From Clostridiales bacterium (GTDB lineage Bacteria > Bacillota > Clostridia > Saccharofermentanales > DTU023), in assembly GCA_004556925.1 (NCBI GenBank), contig SFFI01000021.1, positions 1-24,523 on the forward strand: DNA of 24,523 nt. Direction: 5' to 3'. Both the position numbers and the translations under genes were made by a program. Shown here in pieces: positions 7,538-15,415 of the stretch. The notes under the pieces were generated by a model, which was not told the DNA's origin, did not search any database, and saw only the letters and a list, made by a program, of their open reading frames with translations. The first letter of the stretch is position 1. Every line of letters starts with the position of its first letter.

Positions 7538-7548
7538 ATTAAAATCGC

Positions 7549-8700
7549 TTATTCCTTTCCGTAGTAAACTTGCTCAAACAACTTTCTAAATTCTTCTTGA
7601 GTAGGGATCACAGGATTGGTTTTAGTGCAGCCATCTGTGCGTGCTTCTTCCACCATTGTGTCCATAGCATCAAAGAACTTTTTCTCATCCGGAATAATTT
7701 CTTGGAAACATTTGGGAATGCCAAAATGCCTATTCATGTCCTCAACTACAGACTCCATCGGACCCAATTTCAGTTTCTCTTCAGCCAGGCGATACTTCTT
7801 AACAGCCTGCGCTTCTTGACGGTTATAGCGAATAATGTAGGGCAAAATGATCGCATCCGCTAGACCATGTGCTATATGGAAGTGACCACCAATGGTATGC
7901 GCCATGGAATGTACAATCCCGAGAGACACGTTTGTAAAGGCTAGGCCTGCCATCATGGCAGCATCCAACACATGCTCTCTATACTCTATGTTTTGTGGTT
8001 CTCCCATTACTTTGGGCAAAAATTCTACTAGTGTTTCGATTGAGCTTAAAGCCAGGGTGTCTGACACATAGTTGGCGCGGTTAGAAACCAGGGCCTCCAA
8101 ATCGTGGGTTAAGGCATCCATACCCGTTTCTGCGGTGATATGGTTGGGCATGGAGAGCGTTACTTCAGGATCGCAAATCGCCACGTCAGGCATCATTTCC
8201 ATGTTGCCTAAGCCATATTTCTTCTGACTCACATCATCTGAAATAACTATGGATCTGCTGACCTCACTAGCTGTGCCAGCCGTCGAAGGGATACAGCAAA
8301 GTTTAGCTTTGTTCCTTAAAACCGGGAATGGATTGGGAGGCATGATATCTGCCAAGGTCTCTAATTCTGGATGCTCATAATAAATCCACATTGCTTTGGC
8401 GGCATCCATTGCTGATCCACCGCCTAGCGCAATGATCCAATCAGGATTTTCTTCAAGCATCCACTGGGCACCCTTGCGAACGGTAGAAAAACTCGGATCC
8501 GGCTCCACGCCTGAAAAAACTGCTACCTGAAAACCTGCTTTTTCCAAGTAGTCACTTACTTTCTGCAACATCCCAGAGCGCTTCATACTAGAACCACCCG
8601 TTACAATGCAAGCCTTCTTGCCGGCAAGCGTTTGCAGATGGGCTAGCGTACCTGCACCGAACAATAATTGTTCACCTGCTAATTTCATGGGTCTCATCAT
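7549..8700 (-). CDS. Iron-containing (type III) alcohol dehydrogenase
   Basis: The 383-residue protein is of usual family length. The nucleotide-binding motif GGGSAMDAAK is at 93-102. The four metal ligands typical of FucO/YqhD-type enzymes are visible: Asp195 and His199 in GMDALTHD, His264 in GIVHSMAHT, and His278 in HIAHGLADA. It should catalyse NAD(P)H-dependent interconversion of an aldehyde and an alcohol in the cytosol. I chose the ATG at 8698-8700 because GGAGG at 8710-8714 then has a 9-nt spacer; an in-frame TTG at 8709 directly abuts the GGAGG. Within the operon it most simply disposes of an aldehyde released by one of the two neighbouring TIM-barrel proteins (inference). Confidence 0.85.
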   Translation of the reverse strand: MMRPMKLAGEQLLFGAGTLAHLQTLAGKKACIVTGGSSMKRSGMLQKVSDYLEKAGFQVAVFSGVEPDPSFSTVRKGAQWMLEENPDWIIALGGGSAMDAAKAMWIYYEHPELETLADIMPPNPFPVLRNKAKLCCIPSTAGTASEVSRSIVISDDVSQKKYGLGNMEMMPDVAICDPEVTLSMPNHITAETGMDALTHDLEALVSNRANYVSDTLALSSIETLVEFLPKVMGEPQNIEYREHVLDAAMMAGLAFTNVSLGIVHSMAHTIGGHFHIAHGLADAIILPYIIRYNRQEAQAVKKYRLAEEKLKLGPMESVVEDMNRHFGIPKCFQEIIPDEKKFFDAMDTMVEEARTDGCTKTNPVIPTQEEFRKLFEQVYYGKE

Positions 8701-8717
8701 AATTGGCAACCTCCATA

Positions 8718-9512
8718 TTAATCATTTAGGGCATCAAAAACCTTTTTGCAGAGCTCTGCAGAAATCGGGTTCGTTAATACGCCACCCTCTTTCAAACTAG
8801 AACCTATAATCGCACCATTGGCAATATTCAACTGCTCCTGGATATTTTCGGGCTTAACACCACTTGCAACAAAAAGAGGCAAGTTGATCACTTTGCGGGC
8901 GCGCTTGATAATATCTAGAGGGGTTTCTGTACCGATATACCGACCAGTAACAATGACCGCATCTGCCCCGCAATCTTGTGCATTGCGAGCTGAATCCTCC
9001 ACAGTTACTTCAGATAAGAGCATATGCGTATGCTTGACGTGAATATCTGCCAAAATAGCAACATCTTCGCAATTCAGTGCGGACCGATAGGCAATCGCTT
9101 CTCTGGCTACAGGTTTAATAATGCCGCCGTAAAACTCGACAGTATCGACAAAAACAGGGATACGTACGAATTTCGCACCTACCGCTTTTGCAATCGCAAA
9201 GTTTGTGCGGTAGTCATTCATGGCTGCATCAACCCCCACAGGAATAGATACTGCGCGTTTTACATGATCAGCAGCTATGGCCAGTGTAGCAATTTGTGGC
9301 TCATCTAATTGAATGCCGAAAGGTGAGTCCCCCATGTTCTCGACAATAAGGCCGGAACATCCGGCTTTCTCAAGAGTTTTAGCATCTTGGACCGCCTGGG
9401 ATACAATCTTTTCGACGTCCCCACCATAGTTCTTGCTGCCGGGTAAGGGTAAGCAATGTACCATCCCGATGACAATCTTGTCTTCCCGTCCAAATATTGA
9501 TTTAATTTCCAT
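8718..9512 (-). CDS. BtpA/SgcQ-family TIM-barrel protein
   Basis: This 264-residue protein has the BtpA/SgcQ pattern: GMVHCLPLPGS near the N-terminus, GLIVENMGDSPF, RIPVFVDT, DIHVKHTHML, then DAVIVTGRYIG, VASGVKPENI and the phosphate-loop-like GAIIGSSLKEGG. BtpA was named for photosystem I assembly in cyanobacteria, while SgcQ sits in an enteric sugar operon. The reaction is unproven and the fold is a phosphate-binding barrel. The start is the ATG at 9510-9512, which has AGGAAG a few bases upstream; a longer frame reaching 9563 overlaps the phosphorylase gene and lacks support. It starts 2 bp after the phosphorylase stop, so translation is probably coupled. Confidence 0.8.
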   Translation of the reverse strand: MEIKSIFGREDKIVIGMVHCLPLPGSKNYGGDVEKIVSQAVQDAKTLEKAGCSGLIVENMGDSPFGIQLDEPQIATLAIAADHVKRAVSIPVGVDAAMNDYRTNFAIAKAVGAKFVRIPVFVDTVEFYGGIIKPVAREAIAYRSALNCEDVAILADIHVKHTHMLLSEVTVEDSARNAQDCGADAVIVTGRYIGTETPLDIIKRARKVINLPLFVASGVKPENIQEQLNIANGAIIGSSLKEGGVLTNPISAELCKKVFDALND

Positions 9513-9514
9513 AT

Positions 9515-10270
9515 CTACTTCCTTTCTTCTAAAGCTACTATTCCGTCTAAGACAATCTGACATAAATTTGCTTCCGCCTTACTACGTTCCTGGGGAGGAA
9601 GCTCGTCCTTTAAGTTCTCAAGTACAGTAGTTAAGGTAACACTGCAGGTCTTAACCCCCAACAGCCGACCAAGTGTAAAGAGCACACTGGTTTCCATATC
9701 AATTCCCCTAATATCGTACAGCCTTAGTCTTTCAAAAGTTTGAGCCGGATCCAGATGAAGCTTGCGTGATAAGTTGTTTTCCTTCATCTGACTGTAGAAA
9801 CCATCCATCGTACAGGAGATCCCATTAATATATTCACCACCGTTTGCTGTAACCGACCTATTCATGGCAGAAACCAAATCGAAGTCCGCAACAGCTGGAT
9901 AAGATAAGGGAACATATGTTTGGCTGGTCGCCTCTTCACGCATGGCGGCTAAGGGGATAAAAAATTTCCCCAGCATATCCTCCTGTAAGCCCATAACCGT
10001 GCCCATACGAATAGCCACCCGCATACCATTCTGATACATTTCCTCCATAGCGATGGCTGCGGAAGGTGCTCCAATCCCTGTAGAGGTCACGGTAATAGGA
10101 ACACCCTTATAGTGTCCAGTATAGGTATTAAACTCGCGGGCGAAAGCTACATGGCGTGGCGCTTCAAGAATATCCTTTAAGACCTCCACTCTGAAGGGAT
10201 CACCTGAAAAAATGACATAGCTTGCAATATCCTCAGGCTCGGCGCGTGTGTATAAACTTTTTTGACTCAT
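9515..10270 (-). CDS. Nucleoside phosphorylase, uridine-phosphorylase-like, with a divergent base pocket
   Basis: This 251-residue member of the NP-I family cleaves an N-glycosidic bond with phosphate to give a base and a pentose-1-phosphate. The phosphate and ribose residues of E. coli uridine phosphorylase are conserved: GDPFRVE (Arg27), AREF (Arg45), STGIGAPS, RMGT (Arg88, Thr91) and DMET (Met192, Glu193). The uracil contacts are not: the second Thr and the Gly of the GTTG segment are Val92 and Met93, and the Gln/Arg pair of the flap (Q166, R168) align with Met and Glu. The His8 equivalent that touches the ribose 5'-OH is also absent (LYTRAEP). The substrate may therefore be another base or a 5'-modified nucleoside. 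It overlaps the kinase gene by 4 bp (ATGA). Confidence 0.85.
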   Translation of the reverse strand: MSQKSLYTRAEPEDIASYVIFSGDPFRVEVLKDILEAPRHVAFAREFNTYTGHYKGVPITVTSTGIGAPSAAIAMEEMYQNGMRVAIRMGTVMGLQEDMLGKFFIPLAAMREEATSQTYVPLSYPAVADFDLVSAMNRSVTANGGEYINGISCTMDGFYSQMKENNLSRKLHLDPAQTFERLRLYDIRGIDMETSVLFTLGRLLGVKTCSVTLTTVLENLKDELPPQERSKAEANLCQIVLDGIVALEERK

Positions 10271-11208
10271 TGATGATTCTCCTTAAATCTTGCTAATAAA
10301 ACCTCTGGTGCTGGGGCATTCGTGGTACTTCCGATGCCCTCTAAGACTATAGAGGCTAAGGTGCTACCCATCGAACAAGCGGCAGCCGTACTGTATCCTT
10401 GCAGCTTCGCGTAAGTAAATCCCGCAATATACGCATCTCCAGAACCCGTTGTATCTTCAACGCATTTCGGCTGCACAATTGGCACCTGGCCACTTATAAT
10501 TGTCTGGCCTGTCTTCTCGCGATAGGTGCTACCCTCTTTCCCACGTGTGGTAATTAAAATTTGAGCCTTTCCCAAGTCAAAAAGCTGTTCGATAGAAGAG
10601 AGGTTGAGAAATTCTACAATATCTTGCTCTTCAGATTCATTCATGAAAATGATCCTTGCGTAAGTCAGAATCTCCCTAAGCAACTCCTCAGGGAAAGCAT
10701 CCACATCCATCTTCATGCCGAAAATTAAGGGGAGCTCATATGTTTTGCAGGACTCGAGGAAAGCCGCGTTGTCCAATCGGGAACCCACCGTCAAGATAGC
10801 AGCCGTGGCCCCTGCAAACCACTCCCCCTGGTATGGCTGAAAATATTTTTCATGCTGGCTTCCAGGATAAAAAAGCGTGATATGGTTGCCCTCTTCACTC
10901 TCAATAAGGTAGCAGTTGGGCATCCGGTCAGAGGGGCATTGCACGATGGCTGATAAATCCACGCCAGCCAGGTCAAGGTAAGATTTAAAGCCACTAGACT
11001 CGTAATCGCTCCCCACACGAAGCAGCGGGAGTGCAGGTACACCCAGCTTGGCTAAAAGGACCGCTATATTAACCGAACAGCCACCAACGAAAATATCACT
11101 ATTATTCTTATTGATGACTAAGCTCGTTCTGCCTTCACTGGCAGGCTTATCGATTCTGATAATGCGGTCAAGACTGGCATATCCGCCAATAACCAACCTT
11201 GCTTGCAT
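10267..11208 (-). CDS. PfkB-family (ribokinase-like) sugar or nucleoside kinase
   Basis: The 313-residue protein carries the usual PfkB marks: an N-terminal substrate loop with GGCSVNIAVLLAKLG (42-56), MNESEE (189-194), an ITTRGKEGS segment and the catalytic signature DTTGSGDAYIAGF (252-264) with Asp258 as the expected base. Family members phosphorylate ribose, adenosine, pseudouridine, fructose-1-phosphate or, in archaea, ribose-1-phosphate. Being coupled to the phosphorylase by a 4-bp overlap, this enzyme most plausibly phosphorylates the nucleoside or the pentose-1-phosphate; the sequence alone does not decide. The ATG at 11206-11208 follows a GGGGAAGAGG ribosome binding site. It starts 26 bp after the hydrolase gene. 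Confidence 0.8.
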   Translation of the reverse strand: MQARLVIGGYASLDRIIRIDKPASEGRTSLVINKNNSDIFVGGCSVNIAVLLAKLGVPALPLLRVGSDYESSGFKSYLDLAGVDLSAIVQCPSDRMPNCYLIESEEGNHITLFYPGSQHEKYFQPYQGEWFAGATAAILTVGSRLDNAAFLESCKTYELPLIFGMKMDVDAFPEELLREILTYARIIFMNESEEQDIVEFLNLSSIEQLFDLGKAQILITTRGKEGSTYREKTGQTIISGQVPIVQPKCVEDTTGSGDAYIAGFTYAKLQGYSTAAACSMGSTLASIVLEGIGSTTNAPAPEVLLARFKENHQ

Positions 11209-11234
11209 GCCTCTTCCCCCTTCTCTCCTACTCT

Positions 11235-11795
11235 CTACTTCTCGCTGCCCTCGGCCATGAATTCCGAACTTGATATGACAGTGCCCAGATATTTGCCAAT
11301 GTCAGTGAGGTGGACTTGATTGACGACTTCGTCATTAGTCGCAACACAGTCGCTCAGGACCACTGTGTCATAATTCAGATTGTAGGAATCTGTAACAGTC
11401 GCGCGAATACAGCAGTTGGTCTTAGTACCAACCACCACAACACGTGTAATCCCGTGCTCACGCAAGACCAAATCCAGATCCGTCCCAAAGAAGGCGGAAT
11501 ACCGCCTTTTCTTAATGATGTAGTCCCTCTCTGGATCAACCGGCAAGGCAGGGTCAATTTGGTCACCACCACTGCCTGCTATACAGTTTTTCCGCATAGT
11601 CTCAAGATTCTTGTCTGGCTTGTTAGCCCGGTAACTGTGCTGCATGAAAATCACAAGATGATCATTTTGATGGCAATAGTCGATCACCTTCGCAATCTTA
11701 GGGATAATCTCTAAATTCTGTGGATAGAAAACCAGGCCCTTGGGGTTGGTGAAATCGTAGACCATATCCACAACTAGAAGTGCAGTCTTGGACAT
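11235..11795 (-). CDS. Isochorismatase-like cysteine hydrolase
   Basis: The 186-residue protein has the catalytic triad of the family: Asp10 (VVDMVYDF), a Lys at 95/96 before RRYSAFFGTDLD, and the nucleophile Cys129 in GTKTNCCIRATVTD. Members hydrolyse isochorismate, nicotinamide, N-carbamoylsarcosine or ureidoacrylate. The DxH...H metal site of true nicotinamidase (PncA) is not seen; the aligned stretch reads FMQHSYRANKPD. It probably removes an amide or carbamoyl group from the released base or a derivative (inference). GGAGGAG precedes the ATG. It follows the second permease by 18 bp. Confidence 0.8.
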   Translation of the reverse strand: MSKTALLVVDMVYDFTNPKGLVFYPQNLEIIPKIAKVIDYCHQNDHLVIFMQHSYRANKPDKNLETMRKNCIAGSGGDQIDPALPVDPERDYIIKKRRYSAFFGTDLDLVLREHGITRVVVVGTKTNCCIRATVTDSYNLNYDTVVLSDCVATNDEVVNQVHLTDIGKYLGTVISSSEFMAEGSEK

Positions 11796-11813
11796 TTCTC
11801 CTCCTTCCCACTC

Positions 11814-12725
11814 CTAATAGCCACGCTTATGGGAGTGTCGGTTCTTGATAATCGAGGAAATCATCAAGATGAAACAGATAATGAAATAGGGTAAAGCATT
11901 GAAGATACGAGATGCTGATCCCGCATAAATACTTAAATTCAAAGCCATGGACCGGGCAAAACCAAAAAGCAAAGCATACAGGGCAGATACATATGGGCTA
12001 CCCTGTCCACAATAAATCGCCGCAATGGCAATGAAGCCACGACCCGTAGTCATGCCTGGGGTAAATATGCCACCCAGTTCATCCATAGCTAGGCTAGTGC
12101 CAGCCAGGCCGCAGGTGATTCCCCCCATGAGAACAGCAATGTATTTCAAAGACTTCGTTTTGAGCCCTAGCGAGATCGCCGCATCTTCATTTTCCCCAAC
12201 CACTCGGATATGCAAGCCCATAGGCGTCCTATACATAAAGACAGCCATCAGTAAGATGAGTACATAAGAAAACCAGGTCAGCAAAGTGTGGTTATTGAAA
12301 ATGGGGCCTAGTATAGGCAACTTGTCTAAGAGAGGAATATTAAGGCGATAGTCTGCCACCTTATAATTTGCTGCGACAAGCTCAGATTTAGCCATGATTT
12401 TGAGCAAAAATGAGGTCAAGGACAAGGCCAGCAAATTAAGCCCCAAGCCTATGATAATGACATTTCCCTCCAAGCTAATCCCAAAATAGGAGAAAATGCA
12501 GGCAAACAAGACTGAAGCAAGTATAGCTGCAACCAGGGCCAGGAGGTAACTGCCTGTTTGCAAAGTCACAAGGCAAGAAGAGAAGGCTGCCATCAGCATC
12601 ATCCCTTCAAGTGCAACGTTAAGCACATTGGCCTTATAGGCGAGTATCCCACCAAGCACACACAAAAGAATAGGTGTCGTTCCAAGGATGGTGTCATAGA
12701 TAATTTTATTGACAACGTCTATCAT
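11814..12725 (-). CDS. nupQ: Nucleoside ABC transporter permease (NupQ/YufQ-like)
   Basis: This 303-residue integral membrane protein has about eight to nine hydrophobic segments and belongs to the BPD_transp_2 family with RbsC and YufQ. The N-terminus GTTPILLCVLGGILAYKANVLNVALEGMMLM is characteristic of the second permease of guanosine/BMP transporters, as are GLHIRVVGENEDAAISLG (the cytoplasmic coupling region) and RGFIAIAAIYCG. It pairs with the permease gene just upstream, overlapping it by 4 bp (ATGA), which implies coupled translation and equal amounts. Confidence 0.85.
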   Translation of the reverse strand: MIDVVNKIIYDTILGTTPILLCVLGGILAYKANVLNVALEGMMLMAAFSSCLVTLQTGSYLLALVAAILASVLFACIFSYFGISLEGNVIIIGLGLNLLALSLTSFLLKIMAKSELVAANYKVADYRLNIPLLDKLPILGPIFNNHTLLTWFSYVLILLMAVFMYRTPMGLHIRVVGENEDAAISLGLKTKSLKYIAVLMGGITCGLAGTSLAMDELGGIFTPGMTTGRGFIAIAAIYCGQGSPYVSALYALLFGFARSMALNLSIYAGSASRIFNALPYFIICFILMISSIIKNRHSHKRGY

Positions 12726-13813
12726 CGGGATAGCTGCTCCTTTCTTGCTTTTCTTTCCTGAGATTTTTTGAGCGAAAAAATAGTCACTGATAGGAACAAA
12801 ATCATGAAAGCCTGAATGACTGAAATAATCTCTCCGGGAACATTTGTGAATAGTTCGATTTTACTCATACCAACTTTCAAAGAGCTATAAAAGAAGGCGG
12901 CAATTAAAACACCAAGCGGGCTGTGAGCACCTAAAAGTGAAATCAGCATGCCGTCCCAGCCAAGCCCTGGGTTCCCCGAGAAGGAAAGTGTATAGCGAAA
13001 TTTCTCACTCATCATCCAGCCAGCCCCGGCAAGTCCGCTCAGCGCTCCGGAAATTAAGAAGAGAATGATGATTTTCTTTTTGACATTCATGCCTGTCGCT
13101 TCTGCAAAATTCACGTTCTGACCCAAGGCCTTTAATTCAAGGCCAAGGCGGGTGTATTTAAAGACCACATAAATAATGCAGAACATCAAAATAGCGATAA
13201 AGAAAAATGATGTTAGATCACTGCTGAACAGCTTGGAGAACATGGCCGAATCCTGGATTGTCGCAGTAGAAACATATCCAGAAGTCGGATCGCGGAAAAC
13301 GCCTTCAGATAAAAAGGTCAGAATTTCCACCGTGGCATAGTTGAGCATGAGGGTCACAACCATCTCGTCAACTTTATAATAAGCCTTCAAGCAAGCAGGG
13401 ATCAGCGCAAAGAGCATGCCACAGAGCATAGCCAGCAATAAGCAGACCAAAATGTGTAAAAAAGGTGGCAGGTTTTGGAAACGGCTCCCAACGATCGCCG
13501 TACAAAAGCCACCAAGGAGCATTTGCCCCTCAACCCCCATGTTGAAGAGATTAGCCTTAAAGGTGACCGCAATAGCCAAACCCGTTAAGATCAAGGGAGC
13601 CGCAACATGTAAGGTCCGCATCAGCCCGTCAAAAGTAAACAAGGACTGGCTTATCATCTGGTAATAGGTATCAAAAGGATCTGCACCAATAGCCAGCATA
13701 ATGAGTATGCCAATGACAAAGGCAGCAGCTACTGCAAACAGGGTATTGGCCAAGGAATACTTAAAGCTAGCGGAATAGGACCTTTGTTTTCGTTTTTCAG
13801 ATTGACTCAACAT
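12722..13813 (-). CDS. nupP: Nucleoside ABC transporter permease (NupP/YufP-like)
   Basis: This 363-residue membrane protein is the larger permease of the BMP-type nucleoside importer. After a basic cytoplasmic N-terminus of about 17 residues it has roughly eight to ten membrane segments. Family blocks include RTLHVAAPLILTGLAIAV, FNMGVEGQMLLGG, VDEMVVTLMLNY, LKALGQNVNFAEATGMN (the coupling helix that meets the ATPase) and GWDGMLISLLGAHSPLG. Its start overlaps the ATPase gene by 7 bp and its stop overlaps the second permease. Confidence 0.88.
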   Translation of the reverse strand: MLSQSEKRKQRSYSASFKYSLANTLFAVAAAFVIGILIMLAIGADPFDTYYQMISQSLFTFDGLMRTLHVAAPLILTGLAIAVTFKANLFNMGVEGQMLLGGFCTAIVGSRFQNLPPFLHILVCLLLAMLCGMLFALIPACLKAYYKVDEMVVTLMLNYATVEILTFLSEGVFRDPTSGYVSTATIQDSAMFSKLFSSDLTSFFFIAILMFCIIYVVFKYTRLGLELKALGQNVNFAEATGMNVKKKIIILFLISGALSGLAGAGWMMSEKFRYTLSFSGNPGLGWDGMLISLLGAHSPLGVLIAAFFYSSLKVGMSKIELFTNVPGEIISVIQAFMILFLSVTIFSLKKSQERKARKEQLSR

Positions 13814-15357
13814 ATTTTCTTTTCCTCTAGGCTGTCAGCATCTGGCTCAACTCCCGCCATTAATAGACCAATCTTTTCGCGGTCAAATTCTGAAGCCTTC
13901 AATTCTCCAGCGATTCTCCCCTTATGCATGACGATTATCCTGTCACTCAACGACATGACTTCATTCAGGTCTGAGGAAATGAGTAAAATGGCAATGTTAT
14001 TCTTTTTCTTATTTAATAGCTGACGATGGATGAACTCAATAGAGCCTATATCCACACCTCTAGTAGGTTGAGAGGCAAGAATAAGCTTAGGATTTCGGTC
14101 AAGCTCGCGTCCAATAATAACTTTTTGGGCATTGCCTCCGGAGAGCTGTCCCACTGTCCCGTTCACATTGCCTACGCGAATATCATAGGCGTTAATCAAA
14201 TAATCCCGCATGGCATTACATTTACGGGCGCTGATGAAGCCGCGATAACTGATTTGAGGTTCATAATGGTAACCACATATACAGTTTGCTGTAATGCTCA
14301 TAGACTTACAAAGCCCGTCGTCATAGCGGTCTTCAGGAATAATGCCAACGCCCATGTGTCGCAAATCCCGGGGCCAGGCATCAGTGATGTCCTTTCCTTC
14401 CAGCGAAATACTGCCAGAATCCGGAATATAGAGGCCGGAGAGCACTTTCATCAACTCGGACTGCCCGTTACCCTCTACTCCAGCGACCCCCAAAATCTCT
14501 CCTTCGCAGATGTGAAAGGTAATATCATCAAGGACTTTTTTCCCATTGGCATTGGTCATGGAAAGATTGCGGACTTGGTATAACTTTTTCCCCAGGGGAT
14601 GAGAGCGGTCATTCGCCACCGTTAAAGTAACGTCTCGGCCAACCATCATCTGGGCAAGCCTCACCATGTCTGTTTCCTCAGGCTTTACCGAGCCAACCAA
14701 TTCACCACGCCGCATGACGGCAATCTGGTCACTAACTTCCATGACCTCCTGTAATTTATGGGTAATGAGAACAAGTGTCTTATCCATCTTTTTGAGCTTT
14801 TTCATGGTTTCCATCAAGGAAGTCACTTCTTGTGGCGTGAGTACAGCGGTTGGTTCATCCAAAATCAGGATCTCGACGTCACGATAAAGCATTTTTAGAA
14901 TTTCGACGCGCTGTTTCTCACCTACAGAAAGGTTGGTCACGCGAGCATCAATATCTAAATCGAATCCATAATCATCTACAAGTTTCTGGATACATCTACG
15001 TTCTTCCTTAAAATCTATAAGAGGCAGGTACTTGCTTTTTGTGATCTCATCAGCCAAGAGAATATTTTCAAAAACCCTCAAGCTTGGAACCAGCTTAAAG
15101 TGTTGATGAACCATACCCAAACCTAAGGCAATCGCATCGTTTGGAGATTTTAAGCAGGCCTCCTGCCCATTGATTTTGATTGACCCCGAACTGGGTTGAA
15201 TCAAGCCATACAACATATTTACAAAGGTTGTTTTGCCCGCGCCATTCTCACCGACAATCGAAAGGATGCTCCCTTTGTCTGCAGTTAAAGAGATGTCCTT
15301 GTTCGCGCAAAATTCTCCGAAATATTTTGTAAGTTTAACAGTTTCAATTGCGTTCAT
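13807..15357 (-). CDS. nupO: Nucleoside ABC transporter double ATPase (NupO/YufO-like)
   Basis: This 516-residue protein contains two fused ABC modules, as in RbsA, MglA and YufO. Module 1 has Walker A GENGAGKT (36-43), signature LSVGEKQR and Walker B LILDEP. Module 2 has a degenerate Walker A (GVEGNGQSE), LSGGNAQK and a Walker B ending ASQPTRG with no catalytic Glu. That asymmetry is normal for this family. It powers uptake through the two permeases encoded downstream. The start codon follows a GAGG directly after the T-rich end of an intercistronic hairpin (15373-15397), so its yield is probably lower than that of the lipoprotein. Confidence 0.9.
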   Translation of the reverse strand: MNAIETVKLTKYFGEFCANKDISLTADKGSILSIVGENGAGKTTFVNMLYGLIQPSSGSIKINGQEACLKSPNDAIALGLGMVHQHFKLVPSLRVFENILLADEITKSKYLPLIDFKEERRCIQKLVDDYGFDLDIDARVTNLSVGEKQRVEILKMLYRDVEILILDEPTAVLTPQEVTSLMETMKKLKKMDKTLVLITHKLQEVMEVSDQIAVMRRGELVGSVKPEETDMVRLAQMMVGRDVTLTVANDRSHPLGKKLYQVRNLSMTNANGKKVLDDITFHICEGEILGVAGVEGNGQSELMKVLSGLYIPDSGSISLEGKDITDAWPRDLRHMGVGIIPEDRYDDGLCKSMSITANCICGYHYEPQISYRGFISARKCNAMRDYLINAYDIRVGNVNGTVGQLSGGNAQKVIIGRELDRNPKLILASQPTRGVDIGSIEFIHRQLLNKKKNNIAILLISSDLNEVMSLSDRIIVMHKGRIAGELKASEFDREKIGLLMAGVEPDADSLEEKKIC

Positions 15358-15372
15358 AACAACCTCGAAAAT

Positions 15373-15397
15373 ATCGAGGGAGCTGAGCTCCCTCGAT
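15373..15397 (-). terminator. Intercistronic hairpin between lipoprotein and ATPase genes (attenuator)
   Basis: An 11-bp perfect stem with a 3-nt loop (arms 15373-15383 and 15387-15397, core GAGGGAGC) is followed on the - strand by ATTTTC. This resembles an intrinsic terminator placed 16 bp before the ATPase start and 18 bp after the lipoprotein stop. Such leaky hairpins commonly give excess binding protein over transporter and protect the upstream mRNA. Confidence 0.7.
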
Positions 15398-15415
15398 TGA
15401 TTTGTCCTAAGGACA

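Noticed and set aside
11235..11795. Assignment as nicotinamidase (pncA)
   Set aside because: The fold and triad fit, but the DxH...H metal-binding motif of nicotinamidase is not present, so only the family name is given.
14026..14583. 185-codon frame antisense to the ABC ATPase gene
   Set aside because: The opposite strand encodes well-conserved ABC motifs; the antisense frame has no domain.
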